The notes below the pieces were generated by a model, which saw only the letters and a list, made by a program, of their open reading frames with translations, was not told the DNA's origin and made no database searches. Of a DNA stretch of 64,000 nt, positions 16,772 to 23,670 are shown piece by piece. The position numbers and the translations under genes are program-made. Each line of letters starts with the position of its first letter. Within the stretch, counting starts at the first letter, position 1. The stretch is from Tistrella mobilis KA081020-065 (lineage in GTDB: Bacteria > Pseudomonadota > Alphaproteobacteria > Tistrellales > Tistrellaceae): NCBI RefSeq assembly GCF_000264455.2, contig NC_017958.1, forward strand, positions 811,001 to 875,000, given 5' to 3'.

Positions 16772-19039
16772 TCACTCGGCCGCCTGGAGGGCGGCTTCCT
16801 CGATGATGAAATCGGCCAGATGTCCCGGGCTGCGAAACGGGCTGATCCGCCGCGATACCGCCCGGTCGGAGGTCAGCGTCACCGGCAGATTGAGCCGGTC
16901 GGCGAGTTTCTCCTCGACCCCGACCAGGAAATTGACCAGTTGAATGGAATCCAGCACCCCGCCCTCGCCGTAGAGAACGATCCCGTCCAGCGCATCGAGC
17001 GGGAGCTTCTCGATCCGGGTCTCGTTGATCTCGGCGATGGTTTCGTCGATCACGGCGACGATCTGGTCCTTGCTTGCCATCATGACACCTCGTTGAGCGA
17101 AGGAAGGGTCCGCTTCGGCCAGCCCCGTTTCGGCCAGCCCCGTTTCGGCCGGCCCCGTTTCAGACAGGCTCTCCACCCGGGCCAGGTAATGAGCGGTGAC
17201 CTCGTGATTGGTCGAACGCACCGAGGCGCCGAAGCCCTGGCGGAAACGGAACCGGAAACGGTGGCGGCCGACACCGGGCGGCTCGGTCAGCCGGTCGGCG
17301 GTGCGGGCCCGGTCGATCAGGGCCGGCGGGTCGATGTCGTAATCCCGGATCACCTGCCAGTGCGGGATGTCGCCTGCCTCGTCCTCGAAAACCTCGGGGA
17401 AGTTGCGGTGCGCCGGGTCGACCAGGGGCCGGGTCTCCAGCTCGAAGCGGATCAGTTCGGCCATGGACCGCCGCCATCGGGGCGGCAGGCGATGGTCGAG
17501 CACCTGGCGGCGCCAGTCCTCGATCAGCGCATCGAAGCGGCGATCGGTGCAGCAGAATTCCAGCGCCGGCGCCAGTGTGTCGGGATCGGCGAAGGCGGCA
17601 TGGGCCGCCTGACGCAGGATCTCCGCACCCGCGGCGCGCGATGCCTCGACATGGCCACCGATCGACAGGATCGCCGCCGACTGGCTCAACCCCGCCACGG
17701 CCCGCAACACCGGCCAGAGGCCGCGGAAGACCAGGTTCTCGGCCAGAAGCCGCGCCCAGAACAGGAAGCGGGTCATGCGCAGATGGTCGTGCAGACCGGC
17801 ACTGCGGTTGGCCAGGATGTATTCGAAATCGTCGCGCTCGCCCCGCACGGTGATGAAGCCGTGCTCAGCCCGACGATCGGTGAAATCGGTATTGGGCAGC
17901 AGAAGCAGGGGATAGGCCGCGATCCGGGTGACGTGGCGGGCAAGCTCGTCATAACCGCGCAGGAAGGATGCCGGCGTCTCGCCCGGCGCGCCCCAGATCA
18001 GCTCGGCATAGACGTCGAGCCCTTCGGCCGACAGCCAGGCGGCCAGCTCCTTCCAGTCGTTGATCCGCATGTTGCGACGGTTCATCGTCCCCAGCGTCTC
18101 GTCGTCGAGGGTCTGGAGCGCCAGGGTGAAAGAAGATTGCAGCCCCTCGCGCTTCATCAGCCGGACGATGTCGCGGAAGGTCGCGTTCTTGTTCTTAGCC
18201 CACGAGGTTTCCAGTGCCGTCGGGAAGCCATAGCGGTCGCGGATCTCGATCAGATCGCGCACGAAATCCATGTCCTGGTGGAGCATGCCGAAATTGGCAT
18301 CGCACAGGACCACCGTCCGGGCCCCCGCCCGGGCCACCGCCTCCAGCTCGGCCCTGAGGCGCGCCCGCGAAAAGCTGCGGACCTTCTGGCCGACGGCCCC
18401 ACCCCAATAGCAGAAGGCACAGTGATAGGGGCAGCCGCGATTGGTCTCCATCAGTGCGACGTCATAGCGGAACGCGCCGTCGTCATCGGTCAGCGGGATG
18501 ACGCCCTCCAGAATCGGCGAGGGGATGGCATCGAGATTCAGGATCCGCGGCCGCTCGGGCGTGGTGACCACGTCCCCCGCACCGTCACGAAACGAGATGC
18601 CGGCGACATCGCCGAGGGGCATCATGCCCAACCGGGCGCGGACGATCTCGGTGAAGGCGAACTCGCCCTCGCCGTTCACGACGATGTCGACCTCGGGACA
18701 GAGCCGGAAGATACGCGCCGCCTGATTGGCGACATGGGTTCCGCCGAAGACGATCGTCACCCCGGGGTCGACCTGTCTCAGGGTTTCGGCCACGGCCGAG
18801 AACTGGCGCAGGTTCCAGCCCAGCACCGAGAAGCCGACCAGGTCGGGAACCCCGTCCTCAAGCAGGCGCACCGCCATCTCCAGCGGCGTGACCGTGCCCG
18901 AGAAATTGGCGATCGACACCTCGCAACCTGTTGCGAGCACCGGGTCCGCACGGATGCAGCCGGCGAGATAACCGGCGGCAAGCGGCATGGATTCCCTGGC
19001 CATATGCCAGACGCCCTGCTGAACGATCGTGATCCGCAT
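16772..19039 (-). CDS. B12-binding-type radical SAM protein fused to a C-terminal acyl-carrier domain
   Basis: A 755-residue protein with an unusual domain order. Residues 1-140 form a Rossmann-like B12-binding-type domain (GFSVLGWNLRQF, VFGGTHVANQA, VVNGEGEFAF). The radical SAM core follows with CPYHCAFC, giving Cys203, Cys207 and Cys210 as [4Fe-4S] ligands. A helical C-terminal extension runs to about 640. A low-complexity linker of three five-residue repeats (ETGPA/ETGLA, encoded at 17114-17158) leads to an acyl-carrier domain (about 655-750) with GVLDSIQLVNFLVGVEEKL, where Ser698 would receive phosphopantetheine. Radical SAM enzymes of this class do C-methylation or other radical chemistry. 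The fused carrier suggests an acyl or aminoacyl substrate tethered in cis. The gene heads an operon with a methyltransferase, MaoC and MFS genes and is divergent from luxR-luxI. I do not recognise a characterised homologue. Confidence 0.82.
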   Translation of the reverse strand: MRITIVQQGVWHMARESMPLAAGYLAGCIRADPVLATGCEVSIANFSGTVTPLEMAVRLLEDGVPDLVGFSVLGWNLRQFSAVAETLRQVDPGVTIVFGGTHVANQAARIFRLCPEVDIVVNGEGEFAFTEIVRARLGMMPLGDVAGISFRDGAGDVVTTPERPRILNLDAIPSPILEGVIPLTDDDGAFRYDVALMETNRGCPYHCAFCYWGGAVGQKVRSFSRARLRAELEAVARAGARTVVLCDANFGMLHQDMDFVRDLIEIRDRYGFPTALETSWAKNKNATFRDIVRLMKREGLQSSFTLALQTLDDETLGTMNRRNMRINDWKELAAWLSAEGLDVYAELIWGAPGETPASFLRGYDELARHVTRIAAYPLLLLPNTDFTDRRAEHGFITVRGERDDFEYILANRSAGLHDHLRMTRFLFWARLLAENLVFRGLWPVLRAVAGLSQSAAILSIGGHVEASRAAGAEILRQAAHAAFADPDTLAPALEFCCTDRRFDALIEDWRRQVLDHRLPPRWRRSMAELIRFELETRPLVDPAHRNFPEVFEDEAGDIPHWQVIRDYDIDPPALIDRARTADRLTEPPGVGRHRFRFRFRQGFGASVRSTNHEVTAHYLARVESLSETGPAETGLAETGLAEADPSFAQRGVMMASKDQIVAVIDETIAEINETRIEKLPLDALDGIVLYGEGGVLDSIQLVNFLVGVEEKLADRLNLPVTLTSDRAVSRRISPFRSPGHLADFIIEEAALQAAE
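17114..17158 (-). repeat. Three 15-base repeats in the linker of the radical SAM-ACP gene
   Basis: Units at 17114-17128, 17129-17143 and 17144-17158 are nearly identical and encode a five-residue unit (ETGPA, ETGLA, ETGLA). They lie exactly between the radical SAM and acyl-carrier domains. In-frame gain or loss of units would alter linker length without breaking the protein. Confidence 0.85.
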
Positions 19040-19444
19040 CTTGCACGACCTCGCGATCGGCGGCGGCCAGTCTGACGCCGGCGCCGGGTTGGTGACTGGG
19101 ATTGCGGAGGTGCGGGAATGTCGATATCGAGCCTAGGGGAGAGCCGGATGCACAGCCACCCCCCAAAGTTTGCCACTACACATCTAATAGTTGCAGCAAC
19201 ATCGGGCGCCGGTCAGAGACTCATTTTCTCCTGTAGTGCTGCAAATTAGATTTCATATTATGAAACTATTCAATTTTACTTAGAGAATGAGGTTTATTCA
19301 CCTTCACATAAGATGTCGTCTGCTCAGCTAATCAACCTTCTTGACCAGTCCTGAACTATGAGCCACGCTTCACCCATTGATGTGACGATGTCAGAGAGGC
19401 AGCGCCCGATGGGTGGGCCGACCGGTCGTCCGGAGGGCAGCGAG
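19040..19444. other. 405-base intergenic control region between divergent quorum-sensing transcripts
   Basis: No convincing gene is present. Apart from the dyads at 19190-19249 the region holds several AT-rich blocks (for example around 19243-19290) able to supply -10 elements in either direction, and TTGACC at 19341-19346. An ATG at 19358 is in frame with luxR and could extend it by 29 residues, but it lacks a ribosome site. Confidence 0.6.
19190..19249. promoter_or_regulatory. Two lux-box-like dyads in the AT-rich region between the radical SAM operon and luxR
   Basis: Dyad 1 is GTTGCAGCAAC (19190-19200), a perfect 11-base palindrome. Dyad 2 is CTGTAGTGCTGCAAATTAG (19231-19249), with symmetry CT-N4-TGC-N-GCA-N4-AG. 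Both share a TGC-N-GCA core and their centres lie 45 bases apart. In addition CTAAT-AG-TTGCAGCA (19184-19198) is repeated in inverted form as TGCTGCAAATTAG (19237-19249). The stretch from about 19160 to 19345 is strikingly AT-rich for this genome. LuxR-type regulators bind dyads of 18-20 bases near promoters, so these are good candidates for control of both transcripts. A match to a defined lux-box consensus has not been tested. Confidence 0.5.
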
Positions 19445-20188
19445 ATGACCCAGGACCGGATCATTCATGATCAGGGACGGGACGCCTTCGACTTCATCGA
19501 CGCCGTCTCGGACCTGCATGACCCGGACGAGATCATCGCCCGGTTCCATCGGGCGGTGGCCCGGTACGGCTATGCCACCTTCATCATCACGGGCCTGCCG
19601 GGCCTGACGGAGCCGTTCGAAACCAGGGTGCTGACACGGCACTGGCCGGATGCCTGGTTCCGGATCTACACAGCCGAGACCTACATTCTGGACGACCCGG
19701 TCGGCTGGCACTGCCGGGTGGCCCCTGCCCCCTTCGCCTGGTCGGAGGCCCCTTTCGACCCCGGCCGACAGCCGCGATCCCGGCGGATCATGGAAGAGGC
19801 CGCAAGCTTCGGAATGAAGGACGGGCTGTGCGTGCCGGTTCACGGCCTGCAGGGGCTGGACTGGTGCGTATCGCTGGGCGGGCCCGATCCCGATCTGTCA
19901 CCACGCGCCCGAGCCGCCGTGCATCTGATGGCGCTTTATGCCTTCGACGGCCTGCGCCGACGGCTGCTCAGCCCCGACACCCCGCCACCGCGCCGCCTGA
20001 CCGCGCGCGAGCGCGAGGTGATCGCCTGGACCGCCGCCGGCAAATCGGCCTGGGAAGCGAGCTGCATCCTGGGGATCGCCGAGGATACCGTGAACAAGCA
20101 CGCCGCTTCTGCCGCCCGCAAGCTCAATGCCGCCAACAAGACCCAGGCCGTCGCCGAGGCGATCCGTCGGCACGAGATCCCCTGGTGA
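19445..20188 (+). CDS. luxR: LuxR-family acyl-homoserine-lactone receptor/transcription factor
   Basis: A 247-residue regulator. The N-terminal autoinducer-binding domain keeps all six invariant residues with exact family spacing: W and Y in WFRIY, the DDP pair nine residues later, the W in FAWSEA and the G in SFGMKDG. The C-terminal domain is a GerE/LuxR helix-turn-helix (RRLTAREREVIAWTAAGKSA, then EDTVNKHAASAARKLNAANK). It should bind the AHL made by the adjacent LuxI and regulate promoters with lux boxes. The ATG at 19445 has a GGAGGG site; the in-frame ATG at 19358 does not. luxI follows 32 bases downstream. The symbol is generic for the family. Confidence 0.94.
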   Translation: MTQDRIIHDQGRDAFDFIDAVSDLHDPDEIIARFHRAVARYGYATFIITGLPGLTEPFETRVLTRHWPDAWFRIYTAETYILDDPVGWHCRVAPAPFAWSEAPFDPGRQPRSRRIMEEAASFGMKDGLCVPVHGLQGLDWCVSLGGPDPDLSPRARAAVHLMALYAFDGLRRRLLSPDTPPPRRLTAREREVIAWTAAGKSAWEASCILGIAEDTVNKHAASAARKLNAANKTQAVAEAIRRHEIPW

Positions 20189-20220
20189 GACGTATTTCCG
20201 ATGAACCTGGAGGACCTGCG

Positions 20221-20901
20221 ATGATCCGTGTGGTGGGGGCCGCAAACCGATGGCGTCACCGGGCGGCGATCGAGGCACATCATCGCATCCGCCACGAGAT
20301 CTTCGTCGGCGAGCGCGGCTGGCACGAACTGGCCCGGCCCGATGGCCGCGAGATCGACGCCTTCGACGGGCCCGACGCGATCTATGTGCTCGCCATGGCC
20401 GGCGCTGAGGTGACCGGCGGCTTCCGACTGTGCCCGACCACAGCGCCGCATATGCTGAGCGAGGTCTTCCCGCATCTGGTGACCAACGGCCCGCTACCGC
20501 GCGGCGACCATGTTCTGGAATGGACGCGGCTGTTCGTCGCGCGCGATCACCGCTCGGGCCGGACCTATTTCGAACTGCTCGCCGCCCTGCAGAGCCTGTG
20601 CCTCCATGCCGGCATCCGCGAGGTGACCGGGGTGATCGAAAGCTGGTGGCTGCCCAGATTTCACGAAGCGGGCTTCGCGGTGCGGCCGCTGGGTCTGCCC
20701 CAGATGGTGGCAGGCCAGCCGACGCTTGCCATCGCCATCGCCATCGACCGCGCCGCACTCGCCCGGGTCCGCGAACTGGGCCATCTGCGGCCACCCCCGC
20801 CGCTCGCTTCCCCACCCCTCGCCGCTTCAGGGGGCGAGGGTGCCAGCCGTTTCATGACCGATACCCAACCCGCCCCGCAACCAGGGAGACCCGGATCGTG
20901 A
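20221..20901 (+). CDS. luxI: Acyl-homoserine-lactone synthase
   Basis: A 226-residue LuxI-type enzyme. The conserved residues of the family are all in place: Arg24, Phe28 and Trp34 (RHEIFVGERGW), Asp46 and Asp49, Arg69 (GGFRL), Phe83, Glu100 and Arg103 (EWTRLF). It condenses SAM with an acyl chain, normally delivered as acyl-ACP, to make an AHL signal. A GGAGG site lies 8 bases before the ATG. The last ~35 residues are Pro/Ala-rich and dispensable-looking. Its stop codon overlaps the GTG start of a MaoC hydratase gene, so signal synthesis and a hydratase are made together, which points to a modified (unsaturated or hydroxylated) acyl chain. That is inference. Confidence 0.95.
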   Translation: MIRVVGAANRWRHRAAIEAHHRIRHEIFVGERGWHELARPDGREIDAFDGPDAIYVLAMAGAEVTGGFRLCPTTAPHMLSEVFPHLVTNGPLPRGDHVLEWTRLFVARDHRSGRTYFELLAALQSLCLHAGIREVTGVIESWWLPRFHEAGFAVRPLGLPQMVAGQPTLAIAIAIDRAALARVRELGHLRPPPPLASPPLAASGGEGASRFMTDTQPAPQPGRPGS

Positions 20902-21386
20902 CCACCACCAGCTTCTCCGCCCCGATCGACGACCGCTATTTCGAGGATTATGTCCCGGGCTCGGTGTTCGAATTCGGCAGCCTGGAGGTCGATGCCGCGG
21001 AGATCGTGGAGTTCGCCCGCAAATTCGACCCGCAGACCATGCACACCGATCCGGAAGCCGCCGCAAAGGGCCCGTTCAAAGGGCTGATCGCCAGCGGCTG
21101 GCACAGCGCCGGGTTGATGATGCGCCTGTTCATCGACAACTATCTGTCGCATGTGGCGAGCCTGGCCTCGCCCGGTGTCGACGAGGTGCGCTGGTACCGG
21201 CCGGTCCGGCCCGGCGATCGGCTGAAGATCCGCGTGACGGTGATGGAGGCCCGGCCCTCGGCGTCGAAGCCCGACCGGGGCATGGTCCGCTCACTGGTCG
21301 AGGTGATCAATCAGGAAGACGAGGTGGCGATGAGCATGAAGGCGATGAACCTGCTCGCCCGGCGCCATCCGGCCGGCGCCGGCTGA
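20898..21386 (+). CDS. MaoC-family dehydratase coupled to luxI
   Basis: A 162-residue hot-dog protein starting at a GTG that overlaps the luxI stop (GTGA). The Asp/His hydratase pair is present in FDPQTMHTD, followed by GLIASGWHSAGL and the VRPGD segment. It is a paralogue of the MaoC gene at 15429-15905. The translational coupling makes a role in preparing or altering the acyl group used by LuxI the simplest hypothesis. Alternatively it belongs to the pathway of the divergent radical SAM-ACP operon. The substrate is unknown. Confidence 0.88.
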   Translation: MTTTSFSAPIDDRYFEDYVPGSVFEFGSLEVDAAEIVEFARKFDPQTMHTDPEAAAKGPFKGLIASGWHSAGLMMRLFIDNYLSHVASLASPGVDEVRWYRPVRPGDRLKIRVTVMEARPSASKPDRGMVRSLVEVINQEDEVAMSMKAMNLLARRHPAGAG

Positions 21387-21414
21387 GGCCCGGACGGCCC
21401 CGTGCCCGAAGGGC

Positions 21415-22473
21415 TCAACGTTCTGCGCCGGTACCCGCAAAGGCCGAGATCAGCATGGCCACCCGCGGATCCGGCCTGAGCCCCGGAGCGGTATAGGCGG
21501 CGATATTGCCCGCCCGGTCGGCCGGGGCCGGTTTCAGCACATGGTTGAGCCCGGCCAGGATTTCGATCCGGGTATCTTTCGGGCGGCCCGCGGCCAGGCG
21601 GCGGGCATCGGCGGTGGTGACCTGAAGGTCGCGATCACCCTGCAGGATCAACACCGGCCCGCCGAAACGCTCCATCACGGTCGCGGGGTCGATGCCCAAC
21701 CACGAGATCAGATAGGGCTGAACGGAAGGCCGGAACAGCGGCGCCAGTTCCAGCGGCACATCGGCGACCTTCCGGCCGGCACCGAGATCGGCCAGGATCC
21801 GGTCGGCGGTACGGCGCAGATCATCCGGCATCGGGGCCTGGGCCAGCTGGCGTTCCAGCGTGCGGATGGCGGGCTCCCCCGGGGTCGCGGCCAGCACGAT
21901 GGCATCGGGTGCCTCGCGCCGTGCCGCCAGCAGGGCGATCAGCCCGCCTTCGCTGTGGCCGAGCACGATCACCGGCGCCCCGTCGGCCAGTTTGCGCGCG
22001 GCACGGGTCCATTGGGCGGCATCCGAGGCCAGCAGGTCGATGGTCATCAGCGCCTCGTCGGCAATCGCCGCCCGGCTGGCGCCGATGCCGCGCTTGTCGA
22101 CCCGCAGGCTGGCGATGCCGCGCGCCGCCAGATCTTCCGCCAGCATGCGCAACAGATCCGTGCGCAGCCCCGGCTGGTTGCCGTCGCGATCGGTGGGGCC
22201 CGACCCCGCCAGCATCAGCACCACCGGCAGCACCGCATCGGCACCGGCGGCACAGGGAAAGCCGAAACTGCCGACCAGATCGCCGGAAGCGTCGACCGGT
22301 GCCGGCATTGGCGCCTTGATCGCGATCTGACGCTCACACAGGGCCGCAGCCGGCGTCGCCAGCTGCGCCCGGGCCGGGGACGGCGCCAGCAGGCCGGCCT
22401 GAAACGACACGACCGCGGCGAGCAGAGCCGCCGCGGTCGCAAGGCGTCCGGTTGTCCGGAAGCGCGCCGTCAT
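21415..22473 (-). CDS. Secreted alpha/beta hydrolase
   Basis: A 352-residue protein with an N-terminal signal peptide (hydrophobic stretch about 11-27, ending near PARAQ). The alpha/beta-hydrolase fold shows LAGSGPTDRDGNQ (oxyanion region), the nucleophile elbow GHSEGG and the acid/His end LQGDRDLQV and LNHVLKP. These features fit the periplasmic YqiA/prolyl-oligopeptidase-like hydrolases of unknown substrate. Its ATG overlaps the stop of prfB by one base (TGATG), so it is translated by coupling from prfB. It converges on the luxI-linked MaoC gene with a 28-base gap. Confidence 0.83.
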   Translation of the reverse strand: MTARFRTTGRLATAAALLAAVVSFQAGLLAPSPARAQLATPAAALCERQIAIKAPMPAPVDASGDLVGSFGFPCAAGADAVLPVVLMLAGSGPTDRDGNQPGLRTDLLRMLAEDLAARGIASLRVDKRGIGASRAAIADEALMTIDLLASDAAQWTRAARKLADGAPVIVLGHSEGGLIALLAARREAPDAIVLAATPGEPAIRTLERQLAQAPMPDDLRRTADRILADLGAGRKVADVPLELAPLFRPSVQPYLISWLGIDPATVMERFGGPVLILQGDRDLQVTTADARRLAAGRPKDTRIEILAGLNHVLKPAPADRAGNIAAYTAPGLRPDPRVAMLISAFAGTGAER

Positions 22474-23601
22474 CAGTCGAGATCGCCGACATCGCCGGAG
22501 GTGCCCTCGACCCTGGCCGACAGCGCCGCCTGCATGAAGGCATCCAGATCGCCGTTCAGCACCGCCTGGGTGTTGCCGGTCTCCACCCCCGTGCGCAGAT
22601 CCTTGACCATCTGGTAGGGGTGCAGCACGTAGGAGCGGATCTGGTGGCCCCAGCCGATATCGGTCTTGGCATCCGCCTCGGCCTGGGCCTTTTCTTCCCG
22701 CATCCTGAGTTCGCGTTCGTACAGACGTGCCTTCAGCATGCCCATGGCGGTGGCGCGGTTCTTGTGCTGCGACCGGTCCTGCTGGCACTGCACCACGATG
22801 CCGGTGGGCACATGGGTGATGCGGATGGCGCTGTCCGTCCGGTTGACGTGCTGGCCACCGGCACCCGAGGCCCGGTAGGTATCGATGCGCAGATCCTTGT
22901 CCAGGATCTCGATGTCGATCGAGTCGTCGATCACCGGATAGACATGGACGGCGGCGAAGCTGGTCTGGCGCCGGGCCTGGCTGTCGAAGGGCGAGATGCG
23001 CACCAACCGGTGAACGCCGGTCTCGGTCTTGGCCCAGCCGAAGGCATTCTGGCCCTTGATCAGCAGGGTGGCCGACTTGATGCCCGCCTCTTCACCGTCG
23101 GTCTCTTCGACCAGCTCGGTCTTATAGCCGTGCGATTCCGCCCAGCGCGTATACATGCGCAGCAGCATCAGCGCCCAGTCCTGGCTTTCGGTGCCGCCGG
23201 CGCCGGCATGGACTTCAAGATAGCTGTCGTTGCCGTCGACCTCGCCCGAGAGCAGGCTTTCGACCTTGAGTTTCTGAAGCTCGTCGAGCAGCCGGCCGAG
23301 CGAAGCCTGGGCCTCGTCGACGACGCTTTCATCGTCTTCCATCTCGCCCAGTTCGGCGAGTTCCAGATCGTCGCGGAACGCCTGTTCCAGCTTGCGATAG
23401 CGCTCGATGGCGCCTTCGAGCTGGGTGCGTTCGCGCATCACCTTCTGCGCGCGCGCCGGATCATCCCAGAGCTTCGGATCTTCGGAGAGGGCGTTCAGCT
23501 CTTCGAGCCGGATGAGCGCGTTCTCCCAGTCAAAGATACCTCCTCAGCAGACCGAAGGTCTGCTCGATCTCGTCGGCGAGCGACTTGATCTCGGCGCGCA
23601 T
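22473..23601 (-). CDS. prfB: Peptide chain release factor 2, with programmed +1 frameshift
   Basis: Encodes a 375-residue RF2 only if the ribosome shifts by +1 once. The first 23 codons ([12 protein letters not shown]...) run from 23601 to an in-frame UGA at 23532-23530. The site reads AGGAGG-TAT-CTT-TGA-C, the classic RF2 autoregulatory signal. After the shift the protein continues [15 protein letters not shown]. The RF2-specific SPF tripeptide is at about 203-205 and the GGQ catalytic motif ([10 protein letters not shown]) at 248-250. RF2 releases peptides at UGA and UAA stops; low RF2 raises frameshifting and so restores its own level. A short hairpin lies between PBP1A and this gene. Confidence 0.97.
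23529..23544 (-). promoter_or_regulatory. RF2 programmed frameshift signal
   Basis: On the minus strand the internal Shine-Dalgarno AGGAGG (23544-23539) is followed by TAT, the slippery CTT (23535-23533), the UGA stop (23532-23530) and C. The spacing from AGGAGG to CTT is three bases, as in E. coli prfB. This sets translation efficiency of prfB by the RF2 level. Confidence 0.97.
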
Positions 23602-23625
23602 ACGCACGTCCTCCCGTTGATGATG

Positions 23626-23650
23626 ATGCCGGCGCGGATGGCGCCGGCAT
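23626..23650 (-). repeat. Perfect inverted repeat between PBP1A and prfB
   Basis: ATGCCGGCGC (23626-23635) and GCGCCGGCAT (23641-23650) form a perfect 10-base stem with a 5-base loop. No T-tract follows on the minus strand, so it is not a canonical intrinsic terminator. It may be a transcript-stabilising or attenuating hairpin between the two genes. Confidence 0.5.
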
Positions 23651-23670
23651 GGATATCGCGGTGACCCCGA

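Noticed and set aside
16010-19075. Plus-strand frame of about 1020 codons opposite the radical SAM-ACP gene
   Set aside because: No domains and poor codon logic; the CxxxCxxC and ACP motifs are on the minus strand.
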